Positions 45,586-58,300 of a stretch of 64,000 bases of DNA are shown here, piece after piece. The notes under the pieces were generated by a model that saw only the letters and a list, made by a program, of their open reading frames with translations, was not told where the DNA came from and ran no database searches. Both the position numbers and the translations under genes were made by a program. Source of the DNA: Utricularia gibba (Eukaryota; Streptophyta; Magnoliopsida; Lamiales; Lentibulariaceae); NCBI GenBank assembly GCA_002189035.1, contig NEEC01000002.1, positions 1,922,001-1,986,000 on the forward strand, read 5' to 3'. How positions within the stretch are numbered: the first letter of the stretch is position 1; each line of letters starts with the position of its first letter.

Positions 45586-46802
45586 AAGTGATGGGTGACG
45601 ACACACATACTATGTACTGCTACTAGTTAAAAGGGAAGTAGATTTACTGTGCTGCATGTCGCTTGTTACAGTGGAAGCAACACACACAAAGCCTATATTT
45701 GTCCATTAGAGACGCCATTTCCCCTCTCGTCCAATGCACCCTCCTTTTGAACACGCTTATCCGTTTCCGTTACAATTCGTTGGGCAATAACAACTGCTCG
45801 ACCCGACCCCCAGCAACCAAAACTGTTCTGTTCCAAAGCTTGTGGAGGTGGGCTCGGGCACGGTTCAACTCCTTAACCCAGCGAGTTGACCTACCTCTGA
45901 CCCGGGTCTCGGCTCCAGATTTTTCCCATTTAGTGATAGAATTTTTATCATCAAATTGACACCATTAAAAATGAAAATGGTTTAACATAAAATAATATTT
46001 TATATGCTTTTTATCAGATGAAACCTCACTTTCTTTTAGAAAAAAAAAAGAAATGGACACTAGTGACGATAAACGGGGCCCCACAACACAACCTAAGCTT
46101 ATATAAATTTACACTTTGGATAAAAAAAGGAAAGGTGCAATGGAGGTGGGACGTGACGCGTGGATGACATAAAGGGGAAGCCACTTTAGCTTTAGGGATG
46201 CTGAATGCGTTCATCGTCTTTGTTGGCTTGGAGCAGTCCACATGGTGCGGTGAATGTTGATGATGATAAGGAAAAGCCAGCCGGCGTCCGCTTTCCCTTT
46301 TGGATTGGGATTGTGTTGAATAGATGCCACCACCAGCCAGCCAGCCTTTTTCTCTCCATCCCAATGCTGCTCCTACTCTTCCTGTACAATGTTCCAAAAA
46401 AATTTCAATTTTGGATTCGATTCAAAAAAATGAAATTTCGTTTTGATCCAACACATGCAAGATAATGCATTGCTTCAGCACATGAGGCTACCTTGTAGTG
46501 TAGAGATTTCAAAAATATGCTTACTGAATTTCTCAATACACAAACGAACTTTTCCATTATGGGTTTGAAGAAGATGATGCAAGATAATGAAAAGTGGTTT
46601 TTGGTGTTAGTATTAGAGGATTCAAATCTTGAAAAGTACCTTCAAGGCAAAGCAAGAGGGAGCACTTGCAGTGTGGCGTTGCCAATAGTAGGGGGGGTGA
46701 TGCACTCTGCTTTTTGTTCTTTCGTTGGATTGCTCCACAGTTTGAAGGATCTTTGAATCCGCCTGCTTCCCTTTCGTCGCTCCTTTCTTTCCGGTTCTTG
46801 TA
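45586..46802. other. Spacer between kinase and X8 protein genes
   Basis: Kinase 3' flank, then mixed-composition DNA without recognisable ORFs; the last few hundred bases should hold the X8 gene promoter. Overlapping ORFs near 46020-46470 on both strands look like chance frames. Confidence 0.55.
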
Positions 46803-47968
46803 ATGGATCCTCCGACCGTGTCATCCTCAGACTCCAAGCTTCTTTTCATGTTTCTTCTCCTTGCCTCACTCTCTCCTGGTGAGTTCCATGCCTTGTCGCG
46901 GCTGCTGCCTCTGCCCATGTAACTAACTCAACTTCATTGTCAGTGCTAGATGGTTTAGGCTCATTGGATTCGGGCTCCAGCGTTAATACATTCAATCCTG
47001 CCACGGCGGGCTCCGGTGCATACCCATCCAATCCGGCGGCGGCTGGCTCCGGTGGGTATCCATTCAGTCCTGGGATGGCGGGTTCCGGTGGTTATCCATC
47101 GAATCCAGTGACGCCTGGCTCTGGTGCATACCCATCTAATAATCCTGTGATGGCACCAACAGTAGTCACAGTGCCGATTCCATCAAGCACAGCGGGGAGC
47201 GGGAGCGGGAGCTGGTGCGTAGCCGTAGCGATGAGCGGGGCGACGGAAGCAGCGCTGCAAGCGGCACTCGACTACGCGTGCGGAATCGGTGGCGTCGACT
47301 GCTCGGTTCTTCAGCCCGGAGCTAACTGCTTTTATCCAGACACTTTGCAGAACCATGCGTCGGTAGCTTTCAACGCTTACTATCAGAGGAATCCCCTGCC
47401 CAGCAGCTGTGACTTTGGAGGCACTGCATTCATTACGAACGTCAACCCAAGTCCTCCCTCGCTCACCACCTTGAACTTCTCCCTGTTTAAAAATCATTCT
47501 GCTTAATCTTGAATGGTTGATCGAATTGTAGGCTTCGGATCTTGCATTTTCACGACATGGTCACCGTCCACGGTGTCGCCAGGGATGGCCTCTCCCATCA
47601 CAGTGAACCCGCAACCAACTCCAGCTATACAGCCACTACCACCTACAGGGTAAGGAAACCTCGACTCTGTATTCAACTAGTCATTCTTACCGAATAAGGC
47701 TTTTCGGGTGTGCAGGGGGTATGGAGCCCCACCAACCATCTTGAACATCACCAACCCTGCAATGGGAAGCAGCATCAACAACGGCTATGGTGAAAATCCC
47801 CCCATCCTGAACATCACCAACCCTGCCATGGGAAACAGTATCAACAACGGCTATGGTGAAACCCCCCAGATCAGCAACTCATGCCCAGCTTCAACGTTTA
47901 ACATCATGTCACAGCCCTATTCTGGGCTTATCTTCACTTTGTTGGCATTTGCTGCACGGATTTATTAA
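46803..47968 (+). CDS. X8-domain (CBM43) GPI-anchored cell-wall protein
   Basis: Predicted secreted beta-1,3-glucan (callose)-binding protein of the plasmodesmata callose-binding-like group, lacking any glucanase domain. Exons 46803-46878, 46944-47450, 47532-47649, 47716-47968; 317 residues. A signal peptide (LLFMFLLLASLSP) is followed by four imperfect 12-residue repeats (GSGAYPSNP, GSGGYPFSP and relatives). The X8 domain runs from GSWCVAV to GSCIF with its six Cys in WC, YACG, DCS, NCF, SCDFGG and SCIF. After it come a Pro-rich linker, two 22-residue repeats (LNITNPAMG, INNGYG) and a hydrophobic GPI tail (GLIFTLLAFAARIY). The exon 2/3 junction inside the X8 domain is at the usual family position. 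Confidence 0.9.
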
Positions 47969-48136
47969 TCAGATGAAGCTGGCTCACTGGGATGTATAGC
48001 TTTCTGTGATGGAATAGGTTTCCTGACTCCAAAATATCTTGTACTAGCACCTCACAAAAGAATACATGACACAGGAATAGTTGCTGGCAAAATGCACCAG
48101 AATGAAAGCATGAAAGAATGAAAACTTCTCCACAGT

Positions 48137-48340
48137 TCATACAGAGGGGTGAAGCTCTTTGTTCACAAAACCAAGATCAACATAGACATCGAAATCCCTA
48201 TCTCGAAACCTGCGTCCAATCAGAGGCAGCGAAAGTCTCTGAAACAGAGAAAACAGTGAAATGAACCAAGAATCAGTGCATACAAAAATACCACGGCGGA
48301 GAATCAGAAGCCGTCTCCCTGAGTTGCCGCCGGATTTCAT
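48137..48340 (-). CDS. Small unknown ORF with promoter-like flank
   Basis: A 67-residue ORF from the ATG at 48340 to the stop at 48137: a basic start (MKSGGNSGRRLLILRR), a hydrophobic middle (WFISLFSLFQ) and a charged end (RFRDRDFDVYVDL). I do not recognise it. Several GGCCCA/TGGGCC Site II motifs stand just upstream at 48413-48500, as in promoters of housekeeping genes. The middle part could instead be an intron of about 50 bases (GTATTT to TTTCAG), which would change the C-terminus. It is convergent with the X8 gene. Confidence 0.35.
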   Translation of the reverse strand: MKSGGNSGRRLLILRRGIFVCTDSWFISLFSLFQRLSLPLIGRRFRDRDFDVYVDLGFVNKELHPSV

Positions 48341-49614
48341 TTCAGCAGACCCTTCCAAAAACCAAACTTACTGCGAGTGTTGAATATAAAAAATAAATAA
48401 TAATAATAATAATTGGGCCATCCTCTAGCCCATTAATAGCAAACTGGATTGATCAAAGCTCATCAAAATGGGCCTCTTCTTAGGCCCACTCCAATTACAC
48501 CAATAAGCGTAAATATTAAAACTAAAATTAATATTTTCATATGGTATGAGATTCCATTAATATTTTTTTAAAAAAATATTATTAATTATATATAATAAAT
48601 TCATACTGTCAGCTGAATTATATATTATATATTACATTCAAAGACCAATTATTAGTTGTAAAAATGGTTTGGTTAGGCGTTGGCGATGCGTGAGCGGAGC
48701 GTGGACAGCTCAGCCATGTGGTGGAACTGAGTGTTTGTCACCACGCGCGCCAAAAAGCGCGTGATCAGGATGTCTATTCCCGGTAGTTTTCATTCCGGAC
48801 TGCCACCTCATCAGTGTTTTCCCAACACGACAAGTCATCCTCGTGGAGTCCTCCGAATTGTTATTATGTCATTAAATTGATTTCTTTAATTAATTGTATC
48901 TCACCCACCTCCCCTAACTCATCTTTCGATACCCTTTTGGGAGCCTTCGCCCACCACTCCAACAAATAAAAAAATGAATTTTTATATTTTTTTAAAAATT
49001 AAAAATTAATTCACTTTTTCTAATAAAATTACTTTTGAAACGTTTTTTTTATATCATTTAATGAACCAAAATTTTCACTATTCAGATATAGAAATCAAGT
49101 CAATTCTAGAATACGACAAACGCTTGTAGATGAGGATGATGATCAAGTTAATCAGCCCCAATGTCACCATCAATAGACCCTCCATCCGATCCAATCCCAC
49201 CCCCTAAGTCAATAAAAACTCATCTAATTTTACTTGAAACTTATCTTCATCCAAGCCAACGAAATTCGACTAATCCTTCACGTTTCTAGATTTATGGTAT
49301 ATTATCCGTTTCGATCATACAATTCTCATTATTTAAAAAAGATTGTCTATAAAATTTAGCATAATCTATCTATTTAAACACATTCTTTCTTTCCTGTCTG
49401 TCTGCGGTATACCTTCACAATGAGTTTCACCACTATTCATGAATTTGTGTATAATGAATGTTTATTATAGAATCATCCATGATTTCAAACAAAAAAACGA
49501 AACCGTTATCAAACCGGGGCGGATGAGCCGGGTTGCCATCGGAAGCGGACCCCTGACCGGTTAACCGGATTTGACAGCGTAGCTTAACACTGCATGTTGT
49601 ATTAGGTGTGTGTC

Positions 49615-49628
49615 GGGGGGGGGGGGGG
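49615..49628. repeat. Poly(G) run of 14
   Basis: An unbroken run of 14 G, rare in plant DNA and able to form a G-quadruplex; its exact length is doubtful in any assembly. Confidence 0.85.
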
Positions 49629-50300
49629 CGATGGATCCTCCCAAATCAGGGCAGCACGTGGGCAGTCATCAGAATCCCGGTTGATGGCACAATAAGGGAG
49701 TGGGTTACCCTGAGAACCGAGCCCCAGCTCCTAAAGGTGACATACTACTACAGGTAACCAGTTTCAGATGACTGGTAACTGCGGTGGGATGAAGAATTTG
49801 GAAGTTTTGTGGTCACGTGGGTGGACGGAAAAGGGCGGTGGGAGCACCAATCTGGCATCTCCGAGGAGTCTGATGGTTTCCGGCGTGGACTCCGGCACCA
49901 GGATCTGATACCCGGCTCCTGGTTTATTGTGTTCACAGTTGTATCTTGAAGGATGATGAATGGTTTTTGTGGGAGGTGTAATATGTACACTTTTAACCCC
50001 TGCAGACCTCCCAAAAGAAAGATACTGGAATATGGAAATTGACATAGCAGACAAGCCCAAAGGTGCTGAATTTATTGTAGCACATGATTCCTTCACCTGC
50101 GAGGCTCACATGGGGTTCCCCCCAAATGTGGTACCTGTGCCAGTTTGCAGCGCAGAGATGGCAAAGAAGGAAAGGGAGAAAGAATGGAGGGTGTGTGTGT
50201 ATGCACAAAGCGCAATCAATTCAAATGAATAATAGTTTGTTCCATGCTTACAAGTAACCATTCAAACCAATTCAAGAACCAGACTATAGAGACAAAGCAG

Positions 50301-50331
50301 AGGGAAAGGAAAGGGAAGGGAAGGGAAGGAA
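50301..50331. repeat. (GGGAA)n-like purine microsatellite
   Basis: Purine-only run of AGGGA/GGGAA units downstream of the 50497-50966 gene. Confidence 0.85.
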
Positions 50332-50496
50332 TGAAGACACCAGCGCAGCGCAGCATAGTATAGTATCTTCCTCTTGTCTTGCGCCTTCCTGCCACACCGT
50401 GATCATACAACAGCATGCATAGAATTCATACATACATCAACAAATGGAACTGGAAAAGATGCAACATATTTCAGACATGAACCAAATCCTTCCTCA

Positions 50497-50966
50497 TCAT
50501 TTTGTTTCCACAGGGGGGACTTCAGGGGCTGGAGCTGCTTCAGCTGCTGGGGCGGGATCCGGTGCTGCTGCGGTGGGTTCCGGAGCCGGAGGAGACGGCT
50601 TCGGCTTTCTAGCGAACACCTTCTTGGCCTTGACGATGGATTGCTTGAAGGCAGCGATGATGTTCTTGGTTGGCTTGGATTTCTTCACTTCCTCAACAAC
50701 CTTCACTTCCTCTACTTTGGCTTCCTCCACCTGCTCCTTCACAGTCTCCTCCACAGCAACTTCAGCTTTCTCAGCAGCAGCTTCAACCACCGGTGCTGCC
50801 TCGGATTTGGCCTCCTCAACAGCAGCTGCAACAGCTGCAACCACAGGCTCTGCCTCAGCTTTCTTCACCTCTTCCTGAAACAGAAGCCAACAGATTCACC
50901 AAAGCCCAGAACACAAGATTACTGAAGCTGAAAGAAGTGTAGCAGATAGCATACCTCACCGGCCAT
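50497..50966 (-). CDS. Glu/Ala/Val-rich unknown protein with Pro-rich tail
   Basis: Two exons right to left: 50955-50966 (four codons, MAGE) and 50497-50874; 129 residues. The first two thirds are low-complexity and acidic (VVEAAAEKAEVAVEE, EEAKVEEVKVVEEVKK), probably helical or coiled coil. A basic helix-like segment follows (NIIAAFKQSIVKAKKVFARK), then a Pro/Ala tail (PAPEPTAAAPDPAPAAEAAP). No signal peptide or membrane span. I do not recognise the family. The single ORF, clean GT-AG intron and codon use make it a credible gene. The basic segment could bind membrane or nucleic acid, which is a guess. Confidence 0.65.
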
Positions 50967-53203
50967 GGATGCTCTGTAGAGGGACCGAAGGTGAGAGCAC
51001 TGGGGGAGGGAAAAAAAAACAAGTGGGAGACGTGAGGGAATGAGTGACCGTGAATGTTGATAAACCACAGAGAATGGAAAAACAAAACACAAAAAAAAAT
51101 CTCAGCGCAGCTCACAGATTTGAAAAATAAAGAAGACAAATAATGGGAAAAAAAGGGGGTGTCGTTTTCCGGGAGAGAACAGCGGGGCTGGGCAGGGACG
51201 CCTCCCTCCCCCCGCTCCTTGGCCGAACCCAATGTTACTTTCACATGATATGATCTGTCACCAGACCCACCATCCATCCAAATGACAAACACCAAGAAAT
51301 TTCATTATTTTTTATTTTCCAACAAATAAAAGAAAAAATAATAAAATATCTCATGAACACCACCACAGAATCCCATTCATGCTTATCTCATCATCACTGT
51401 CATGTTGCCCACTTGGATCAAACTTCACCATTTTTAATCCTCCACCCTTTAGGTAACTTATTACTATTTTAATTTATAAAAAATTAAATCCATCAAACTT
51501 TATAAAAAAAAATTAGAAATTGGGAAATTTCAATTTAGAGAATGATTGTTTTTAAATAGGTTATATTTTATCATAAAAATATAATTAAAAATTAATAAAA
51601 GTAATTCAGTTCAAAATTATAATTAAATTAAATCGAATAATAAGTTGAGTCCTCTTTTAAAACATTTAAAATGTATTTGAGAGATAGATTAGGTATGTTA
51701 TATTTAATAATAAAAAGATATTTTGGATTATACTTTTAAATAATTAAATTTATATTGATAACGTAAAAATGGATAAATTAGAAATAAATAAGTAGTTTAA
51801 TATAAAATATACTAGTTTTCTTATTATGTGTTAGGTTATCTTAAAACAACTTTAAATTAAATCGATTAAAATATTAAATTTGCATAATAAATGAAAACAT
51901 CCTTAAAAATCATCTTTAATCCATCAATCAAACATAACCTAATACTCTGTTTGATTATGTTTCTTGAAAAATAACTTTCAATATTAAAAATACGAATTAT
52001 TTTTAAATTTTTATTATTTTTGAAACAATAATCATTTGTATTTGACAACAAAATTAATTTATACCATTTTGGTGGTCGATACATGTGAAAACCCCTACTT
52101 CTTGATCAATTTTTTAGAATCTTCAAAATCGAACAAACCCTAGATTTTGTCACTTGTGGCGAATTTTCAAAATCGAACAATCCATGGATTTGGCCACTTT
52201 TGGATTCAGAATTCATAGATATCTATAGAGACGACACTCGTAGTTGATTTGTTGGAATAATTCGCCGTGTCATGTCATAAAACACTTAGCCTCTACCCAT
52301 AAGATTCTGAATTAATCAATTCCATGGCACTGTGTGATATTTGTGCAATTGTCATAGCACTGTGTGTGATATTACAAATTAGCAAGTACCCACAAATCTG
52401 TAGGAGAAGAAGGAAAGATGGGTGGGTGCATAGGGGAAGCAGCAAGATTATCATCATCATTATTATATTCTCTCCCAACCGATTAATGAGCAACAAGGTT
52501 CACAAGACAGCATTAAAGGATGCAGATACACTAAAAGCTATTCCATGGCAGCACGCCATCCTGCAGATGGGTCCCCATCACATGTTTGGCATAACAATTG
52601 TCCACTAGAGAGCATGTGATACCCCCCCAACATTAGGGCAACTAACCACTTCGCTTAAACTTGTAACACATCCCTCTGGGAACCAGGGAAAACCCACACC
52701 TACTCAAGTAAATAGCATGTGAACAGAACTCAAGGAGTATCAACCCTTGTACCAAATAAAGACCTTTGCAGGGTTGATATCAGTTTATGTCTCTTTTCGA
52801 TGGATGCTTTCCGGTTATCTCACTATATTTCAGGATTTATGTCCAAATGCATGATCAATTCTCTGCAACCACGCCAGAAATTCATTCACTTATGGAATCT
52901 AGGTTGTTATCAGATATTTAAACGCATGATCAATTCTCCACAGCCACAAAATCATTAGGCAAACCAATTCAAAGACAAGTGCACAGTATTGAACTCAACT
53001 ATTTAATAAATATGCATGAAACTACTAATAAGTATGCAATCTCACTCCCCTGTGGATGAAAGCCACTGATCCAAGTAAATAAGCTCAAACATATCAACCG
53101 ACATCAATAAAGCAACACCGCATGTCAAAATTTGCACCGTGCATCAAATACTTTCCATCCCTCCTTACAAACGATAATGGAGCAAGAAGCACAGGGATTT
53201 CAT
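50967..53203. other. AT-rich spacer
   Basis: Promoter of the preceding gene to about 51300, then strongly AT-rich DNA (51300-52080) without coding signal. From 52100 to 53200 composition is more even, but no spliced or unspliced ORF resembles a known family. Confidence 0.6.
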
Positions 53204-54167
53204 CTAGGGTTTGGTGGCAGCATTTGATGAATCTGTGCGAGGTTTAACGATGCTCAACTGACCACCATCCTTACTAGCAAACGTAGCAGCTTTTACTTCG
53301 TTGCAATGGTTTATAAATTTCCTCAGCTCCTGAAACAGAGAGGAGATGACAACAAATGCAGGTATCATTAGTAGAACTAAATACCATCCATATGATCTGA
53401 CTTCTTGCTAAAAAAAACTCATTCACACTTGTCGCTGTTCTATCAGTATCTATATCAAGGAAAATTTTCTCTAATGAGGCTCATAAGCCCCTGCAAACAT
53501 ACGCAGATAACTAACATGACACAATATAACAGTGGCTAGTTCAACCGAGACGCAAATCGAACCCAATCCTCCGAATTTGATGACATGCACTACTAGAAAG
53601 CAATTATAATCACGGAATCATCTTCATGTTGCTCCAACCTATGAGTTCTCTGTGCAGTTTTAAAAGGGGGTGGTGCACATTGTGGTGTGTATTTGTAAGA
53701 GCTAACATTGTAGGCAGCGGCAACCAAATCAAAACTTGAATAGGTGATCGCGGGATATTGTGAATTTTCCAAAGGGGGTTGTCAACACTCTGTTTATGCC
53801 TTAGAAGTTCACTTTCTTGATCACCATATAATAACAACAAACCCATAAACACTAATCTACAGATTCATATTCTACATCAAAACTCAATCCTAAACAAATG
53901 TAGGGGAATTTGTGGGAAGGAAACTGCATGCTTACGTTATCAACGTCCATCTCCTTGGTAACCTTGGATGACTTTATTGCCCTCTTACCTTTTGAGAAGC
54001 AAGACAAGAAGAGCTGAGTTAGCAAGATTCAATGATAAAGCATGACGAGAGATATGCTCTGCAAATCGGAAACCTTTTTTTGTATGCGGAATTTTTCCAT
54101 GACGATTGGGAGGAATAGCTTTCTTCTTCTTCTTCTGTCCCTTAAACAAATCCCCCTTCTGCGTCAT
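53204..54167 (-). CDS. Small basic UPF0390/DUF2462-type protein
   Basis: Nucleolar/nuclear small basic protein family (animal Leydig cell tumour 10 kDa homologue), thought to act in ribosome biogenesis; the function in plants is unproven. Exons right to left: 54074-54167, 53936-53988, 53204-53329; 90 residues. The start MTQKGDLFKGQKKKKKAIP and NRHGKIPHTKKG, then KSSKVTKEMDVDN, and the tail ELRKFINHCNEVKAATFA match the plant family as I recall it. All borders are GT-AG with consistent phase. A telo-box lies about 30 bases upstream of the ATG. Confidence 0.85.
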
Positions 54168-54194
54168 CTTCCCAAACCACACCCGGAAGTTCGA

Positions 54195-54204
54195 TTTAGG
54201 GTTT
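54195..54204 (-). promoter_or_regulatory. Telo-box upstream of the UPF0390 gene
   Basis: AAACCCTAAA on the gene's own strand, about 28 bases before the start codon, typical of plant genes for ribosome production. Confidence 0.6.
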
Positions 54205-55313
54205 ATCGCACAGCTGGAATAGTCCGTCCACGGCCGAGTAGGGTTCACAGAAAACGTAACCGGGTCATACTTTCCATTTTCCAACCGGTGACCCGCGGGT
54301 CGGTGGCACGAATATCTAAATGGGCCACTAACCTCAGACACCGGCCCAAAATCTACAAATGTTAGTAGTCCCCACTGTTGGGCTCAATAACAAGCCCAAT
54401 TTGATGGCCCATAATACAGCAATAAGATGGAACTTCCATATGAAAAGCAAGAGGATGATAGATCTGGGTCTGTATTTAAATAAACATGTATCATATGGTT
54501 AAAATTAAAAATATATCATATGTAAACATTTTATAAATTTCTACTTAAAATGATATTATGTTTGATAAATATATTTAAAATAAAAAACAAATCCATTTCG
54601 TTTCGAAAAATCATGTAACATGAAAATTTTACAAAACATAGTTGAAAGGCACTGGCCTAACCAGGAGTCAGTATAAGAGGTACCATTTGCATTGTTATAT
54701 TAATATTTTTTTTAATAAATTTTAACTACAAAATTTTATAATATATTTAGTAAATATTTTTAAATGATGATATTAGACACCATTCAAATACATATGGCTC
54801 CCTCTGATTGAAAAAATTATAGAACTATTGTATAACTTATACATATATCGAATAGTATATTTATTAAATAGATATAATTCTCAATAAACGCATGTTCGCA
54901 GTCAAAACAAATATGTAAAATACGGGATAAATATAATCTTTTTAAAATATTTTATTTTTTAAAAAATAATATTAATGTAAAATGTAAGTTTAATGGGTTC
55001 CAAAAGTATTTTGTTAATTAGGAAATTATATTAAAAATTCATTTCAATTAGGAATATTGAATGCGTTTATGGGAGAGAGAAAAGGGGAAGGGGGAAGAGG
55101 AAAGAGGGGCGGAGACCAAATCAATTTGCTTTGAAAAACCTAGCCGGGCGCTGCCCCCGCCTCCTTCCTCTCTCTCTGTCTTCCCTCCCCGAACACCCGA
55201 ATCAACTAATACAAATTTTAATTTTATTTGCTGCGAGCCCAAAATCCAGATACAGCCCTCTGGTTAAACTTCCATTAAAAAAAAATTCAATTTTTTTCCC
55301 CTCTCGCGTCGGG
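54205..55313. other. AT-rich divergent spacer between UPF0390 and PHD genes
   Basis: Contains GGCCCA-type motifs near 54320-54410, AT-rich DNA at 54480-55040 and a CT/GA-rich leader for the PHD gene at 55060-55310. No other gene supported. Confidence 0.6.
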
Positions 55314-58300
55314 ATGGCTTTTCATGTCGCTTGCCCAATTACCTGGTAACCCATGTCCAATTACCTGAATTATTTGGAGTGTGCGTCTGTTATTTGGATG
55401 CGTAACTGTTGTGTTTCTTCCCTTTCCTCTGTGTTTCTGTCGCGAGGGCGCGTTGGTGGAGTGTGGTTTGTTGCTGTGGTAGTGGTTTGGATTTTGGGTT
55501 TTTGGAGGATTCATGGATTTCTTGTGTGCTTGCAGTCGCAAGGTATGCTTTTGTCAAATGGGTTTTACTGGGAGCCTGCGGACCCAGGAGGGTCGGAAGG
55601 AGTTTATGCAGGAGGTAGCGAGGATCGTGCAGTTTTTGAATGATCCTTGGCTGATTAAGTCGTCGGAAAATGCTATGGTTCATGTTCTGGTTCCCAAAGT
55701 TGTTGTTAATCCTGCGCCTCCGGCTCCTCCCGTGATTAATGGGCCAGTGTTAAAGGTAACTGGGAGCGAAGGAGAAGGGACAGCCGTGAAGCCTGCAGCG
55801 TTGGCACACACTAAGAGGATTGTGCTGCAGAAGCAATTGGTCGCTGCTGAGGCTCCAGTGAAAAAAATTGATTATGGTGACTTAGTGGTAAGGCGTGGGT
55901 CACAGTGCATGCTCCTTAGTGTTCTGATACTTTCAGGAGTAATCGTTGTCTCTTTGATGCTTCAATTCCTCGTTTGGATTGTCTGTCCTGGTTAACTCTT
56001 CTCCATCCTTGATGGCATCATTTCATTTCACCTTGTTACATGTGAGAACATATGTGTGGATCCTGCAAATTGTGTGTCACATTCATGCGCTACTGATTTC
56101 TTGAGTGGTTTATAGTATCATTTCCTTGCAGAGAGATGCTGATGGAGGGGAGCAACGCCATTCAAATTCTAAAGGAATGTGTCGAATGTGCTTTACTGGT
56201 GAAAATGAGGGAGGCGAGAAGGTAAGACAGATGCTTTCCTGCAATGCTTGTGGAAAGAAGTATCATCAGAATTGTCTGAAACGTTGGTCCCAAAATAGAG
56301 GTACTGTAGGCCTTGTCACAGGCAATCAATTTTATGATTTGACAAATTTCCTCATGAAATTTTTTGGCTCAGATCTTTTCCACTGGAGTTCTTGGACGTG
56401 TCCCTCCTGTCGTACATGTGAGGTAATGATGTTGGAGAAAGCATCTTTTTCTGTTGATATCCTCTTGGTTGGTAGTAACATTTTAGGTAATCACTATGTT
56501 TTTTTTTCTGAAATGATGACTTCTTTATTGCTTTATTTCTGGGAGTATGTTATGCTGATCGGACAAGCTTTTGTGATGTTTTTGTGAAGGCATCGAACTT
56601 TTCTGTTATCTTGAAGTCACATAGAACATTGAATTCATTCGTATGAGTAACATTAACATTTTTATACGTTGATTTACATTTTATGGATGTTAGATGAAGC
56701 CATAACTCAAATAGGCAACTCCTGTATGGAAATTTTTATCTGTGACCTGGTATTTCCGGCAATTTATTTTCTGTAGGAGAAGAATCTAAGTAACTTTTCA
56801 GTAGCGTTTGGCATTTCCTTAAATGAGAGCAAACTATTTCCTTCGCTAGAATTTGAGTTTGATGGTTTAAGTGCATTGTTTCATGTCATAAATTCGATTA
56901 CATCAGGTGTGTCTAAAAACTGGAGATCCAAGCAAGTTTATGTTCTGTAAAAGGTGTGATGGTGCATATCACTGTTACTGTCAGCAACCTCCACACAAGG
57001 TTATCCATGACCTTTCCCTCATTTTTTTTTAACATGCCAATTGGCTGAACTATTTTCCAATTGGAGCGAAATGCAGAATGTTGGCCATGGGCCTTATCTA
57101 TGTCCAAAGCACACCAGGTGCCACAGCTGCGGTTCTTCTGTCCCTGGGAATGGGCTGAGTGTGAGGTTTGAAATATTTTCGATTGGGAAATCTATCTGAG
57201 CATTTTGCGTTTCAGTGTGTTTCCTCTTGATGCTCTTTCCACATTTCTCATTGTAAATAAATGTCAAGTGTTCAAGAATTTTCTATATTTGTCTCAATTT
57301 TTAAAATAGTTCGATCAAAATTTCATCTTTTGTACTGGCAAGGAAAAATTGTAATTGGCTGGCTAGTTCACATGATCTTTTATTCATACTTCATTACTAT
57401 TTTCCACTATTAATTGTGAGGATTTGAAGTTGTGAAAAGCATGCCATGGATGCTTTTCAAAATTATCATATTCAATGGTCATAGGTAGTTGAATGATTTA
57501 TTTTATTCATATCGGTTTTCGTAGTTTTAGAAGAATGGTTGACTACACGTTGATCCATAAGTTTCCTGTTTTTGTAGGAGAGGCCAGAAATTTGTTATTG
57601 CAATTCAAAACTCCTGCCTGAACATTTCCATACTCATTCACCCTTCAGAGTACAATAATTATAGGCTTTTAATTCCACAGGTGGTTTCTGGGCTATACTT
57701 GCTGTGATGCTTGTGGAAGACTGTTTGTGAAGGGCAATTTTTGCCCCGTTTGCCTTAAGGTGAAGATTGTTCCGTGTATATTTAATTATCTATTGGAGCA
57801 CTTTTACATGAAGTTAATAGCCACTCTATTAGACTCACTGAATACTGAAATGCTCCATCGGGAAAATAAAGTATTGTGTATTAATTTATTTTCAACTGCA
57901 GGTTTATAGAGACTCTGAATCCACTCCTATGGTATGCTGTGATGTATGTCAGCGTTGGGTGCATTGTCCCTGTGATGGGATCAGGTTTCCTTTGTGCCAC
58001 TTTTGGAAACTTTCATGATCGCTTTACTGTGTATCGTTTCTGCAATTATCCTTATGATTTCAAAACTTTTGTGCCAACAAAAATTCAGTGATTCAAAGTA
58101 TATGGAATTTCAAGTGGATGGCAATCTTCAATATGTCTGTCCCACATGCCGTGGAGAATGCTCCCAGGTGGTGTCATGGATGTTATCCTTGAAGGGATGC
58201 TTGCTGCCTATTTTAGGTTTTCAGATTTAACATGAGACATATTTCCCTCCTTTCAGATTGGAACATTTGAAGATGCTGTGCAGGAGCTTTGGAGACGAAG

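Larger units (their letters stand above)
48341..50496. other. Spacer with Site II motifs and a poly(G) run
   Basis: Site II motifs (48413-48500) near the left end, AT-rich DNA at 48500-48660 and 48960-49500, a G14 run at 49615-49628, and the 3' flank of the next gene from about 50230, including a GGGAA microsatellite. No supported gene. Confidence 0.55.
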
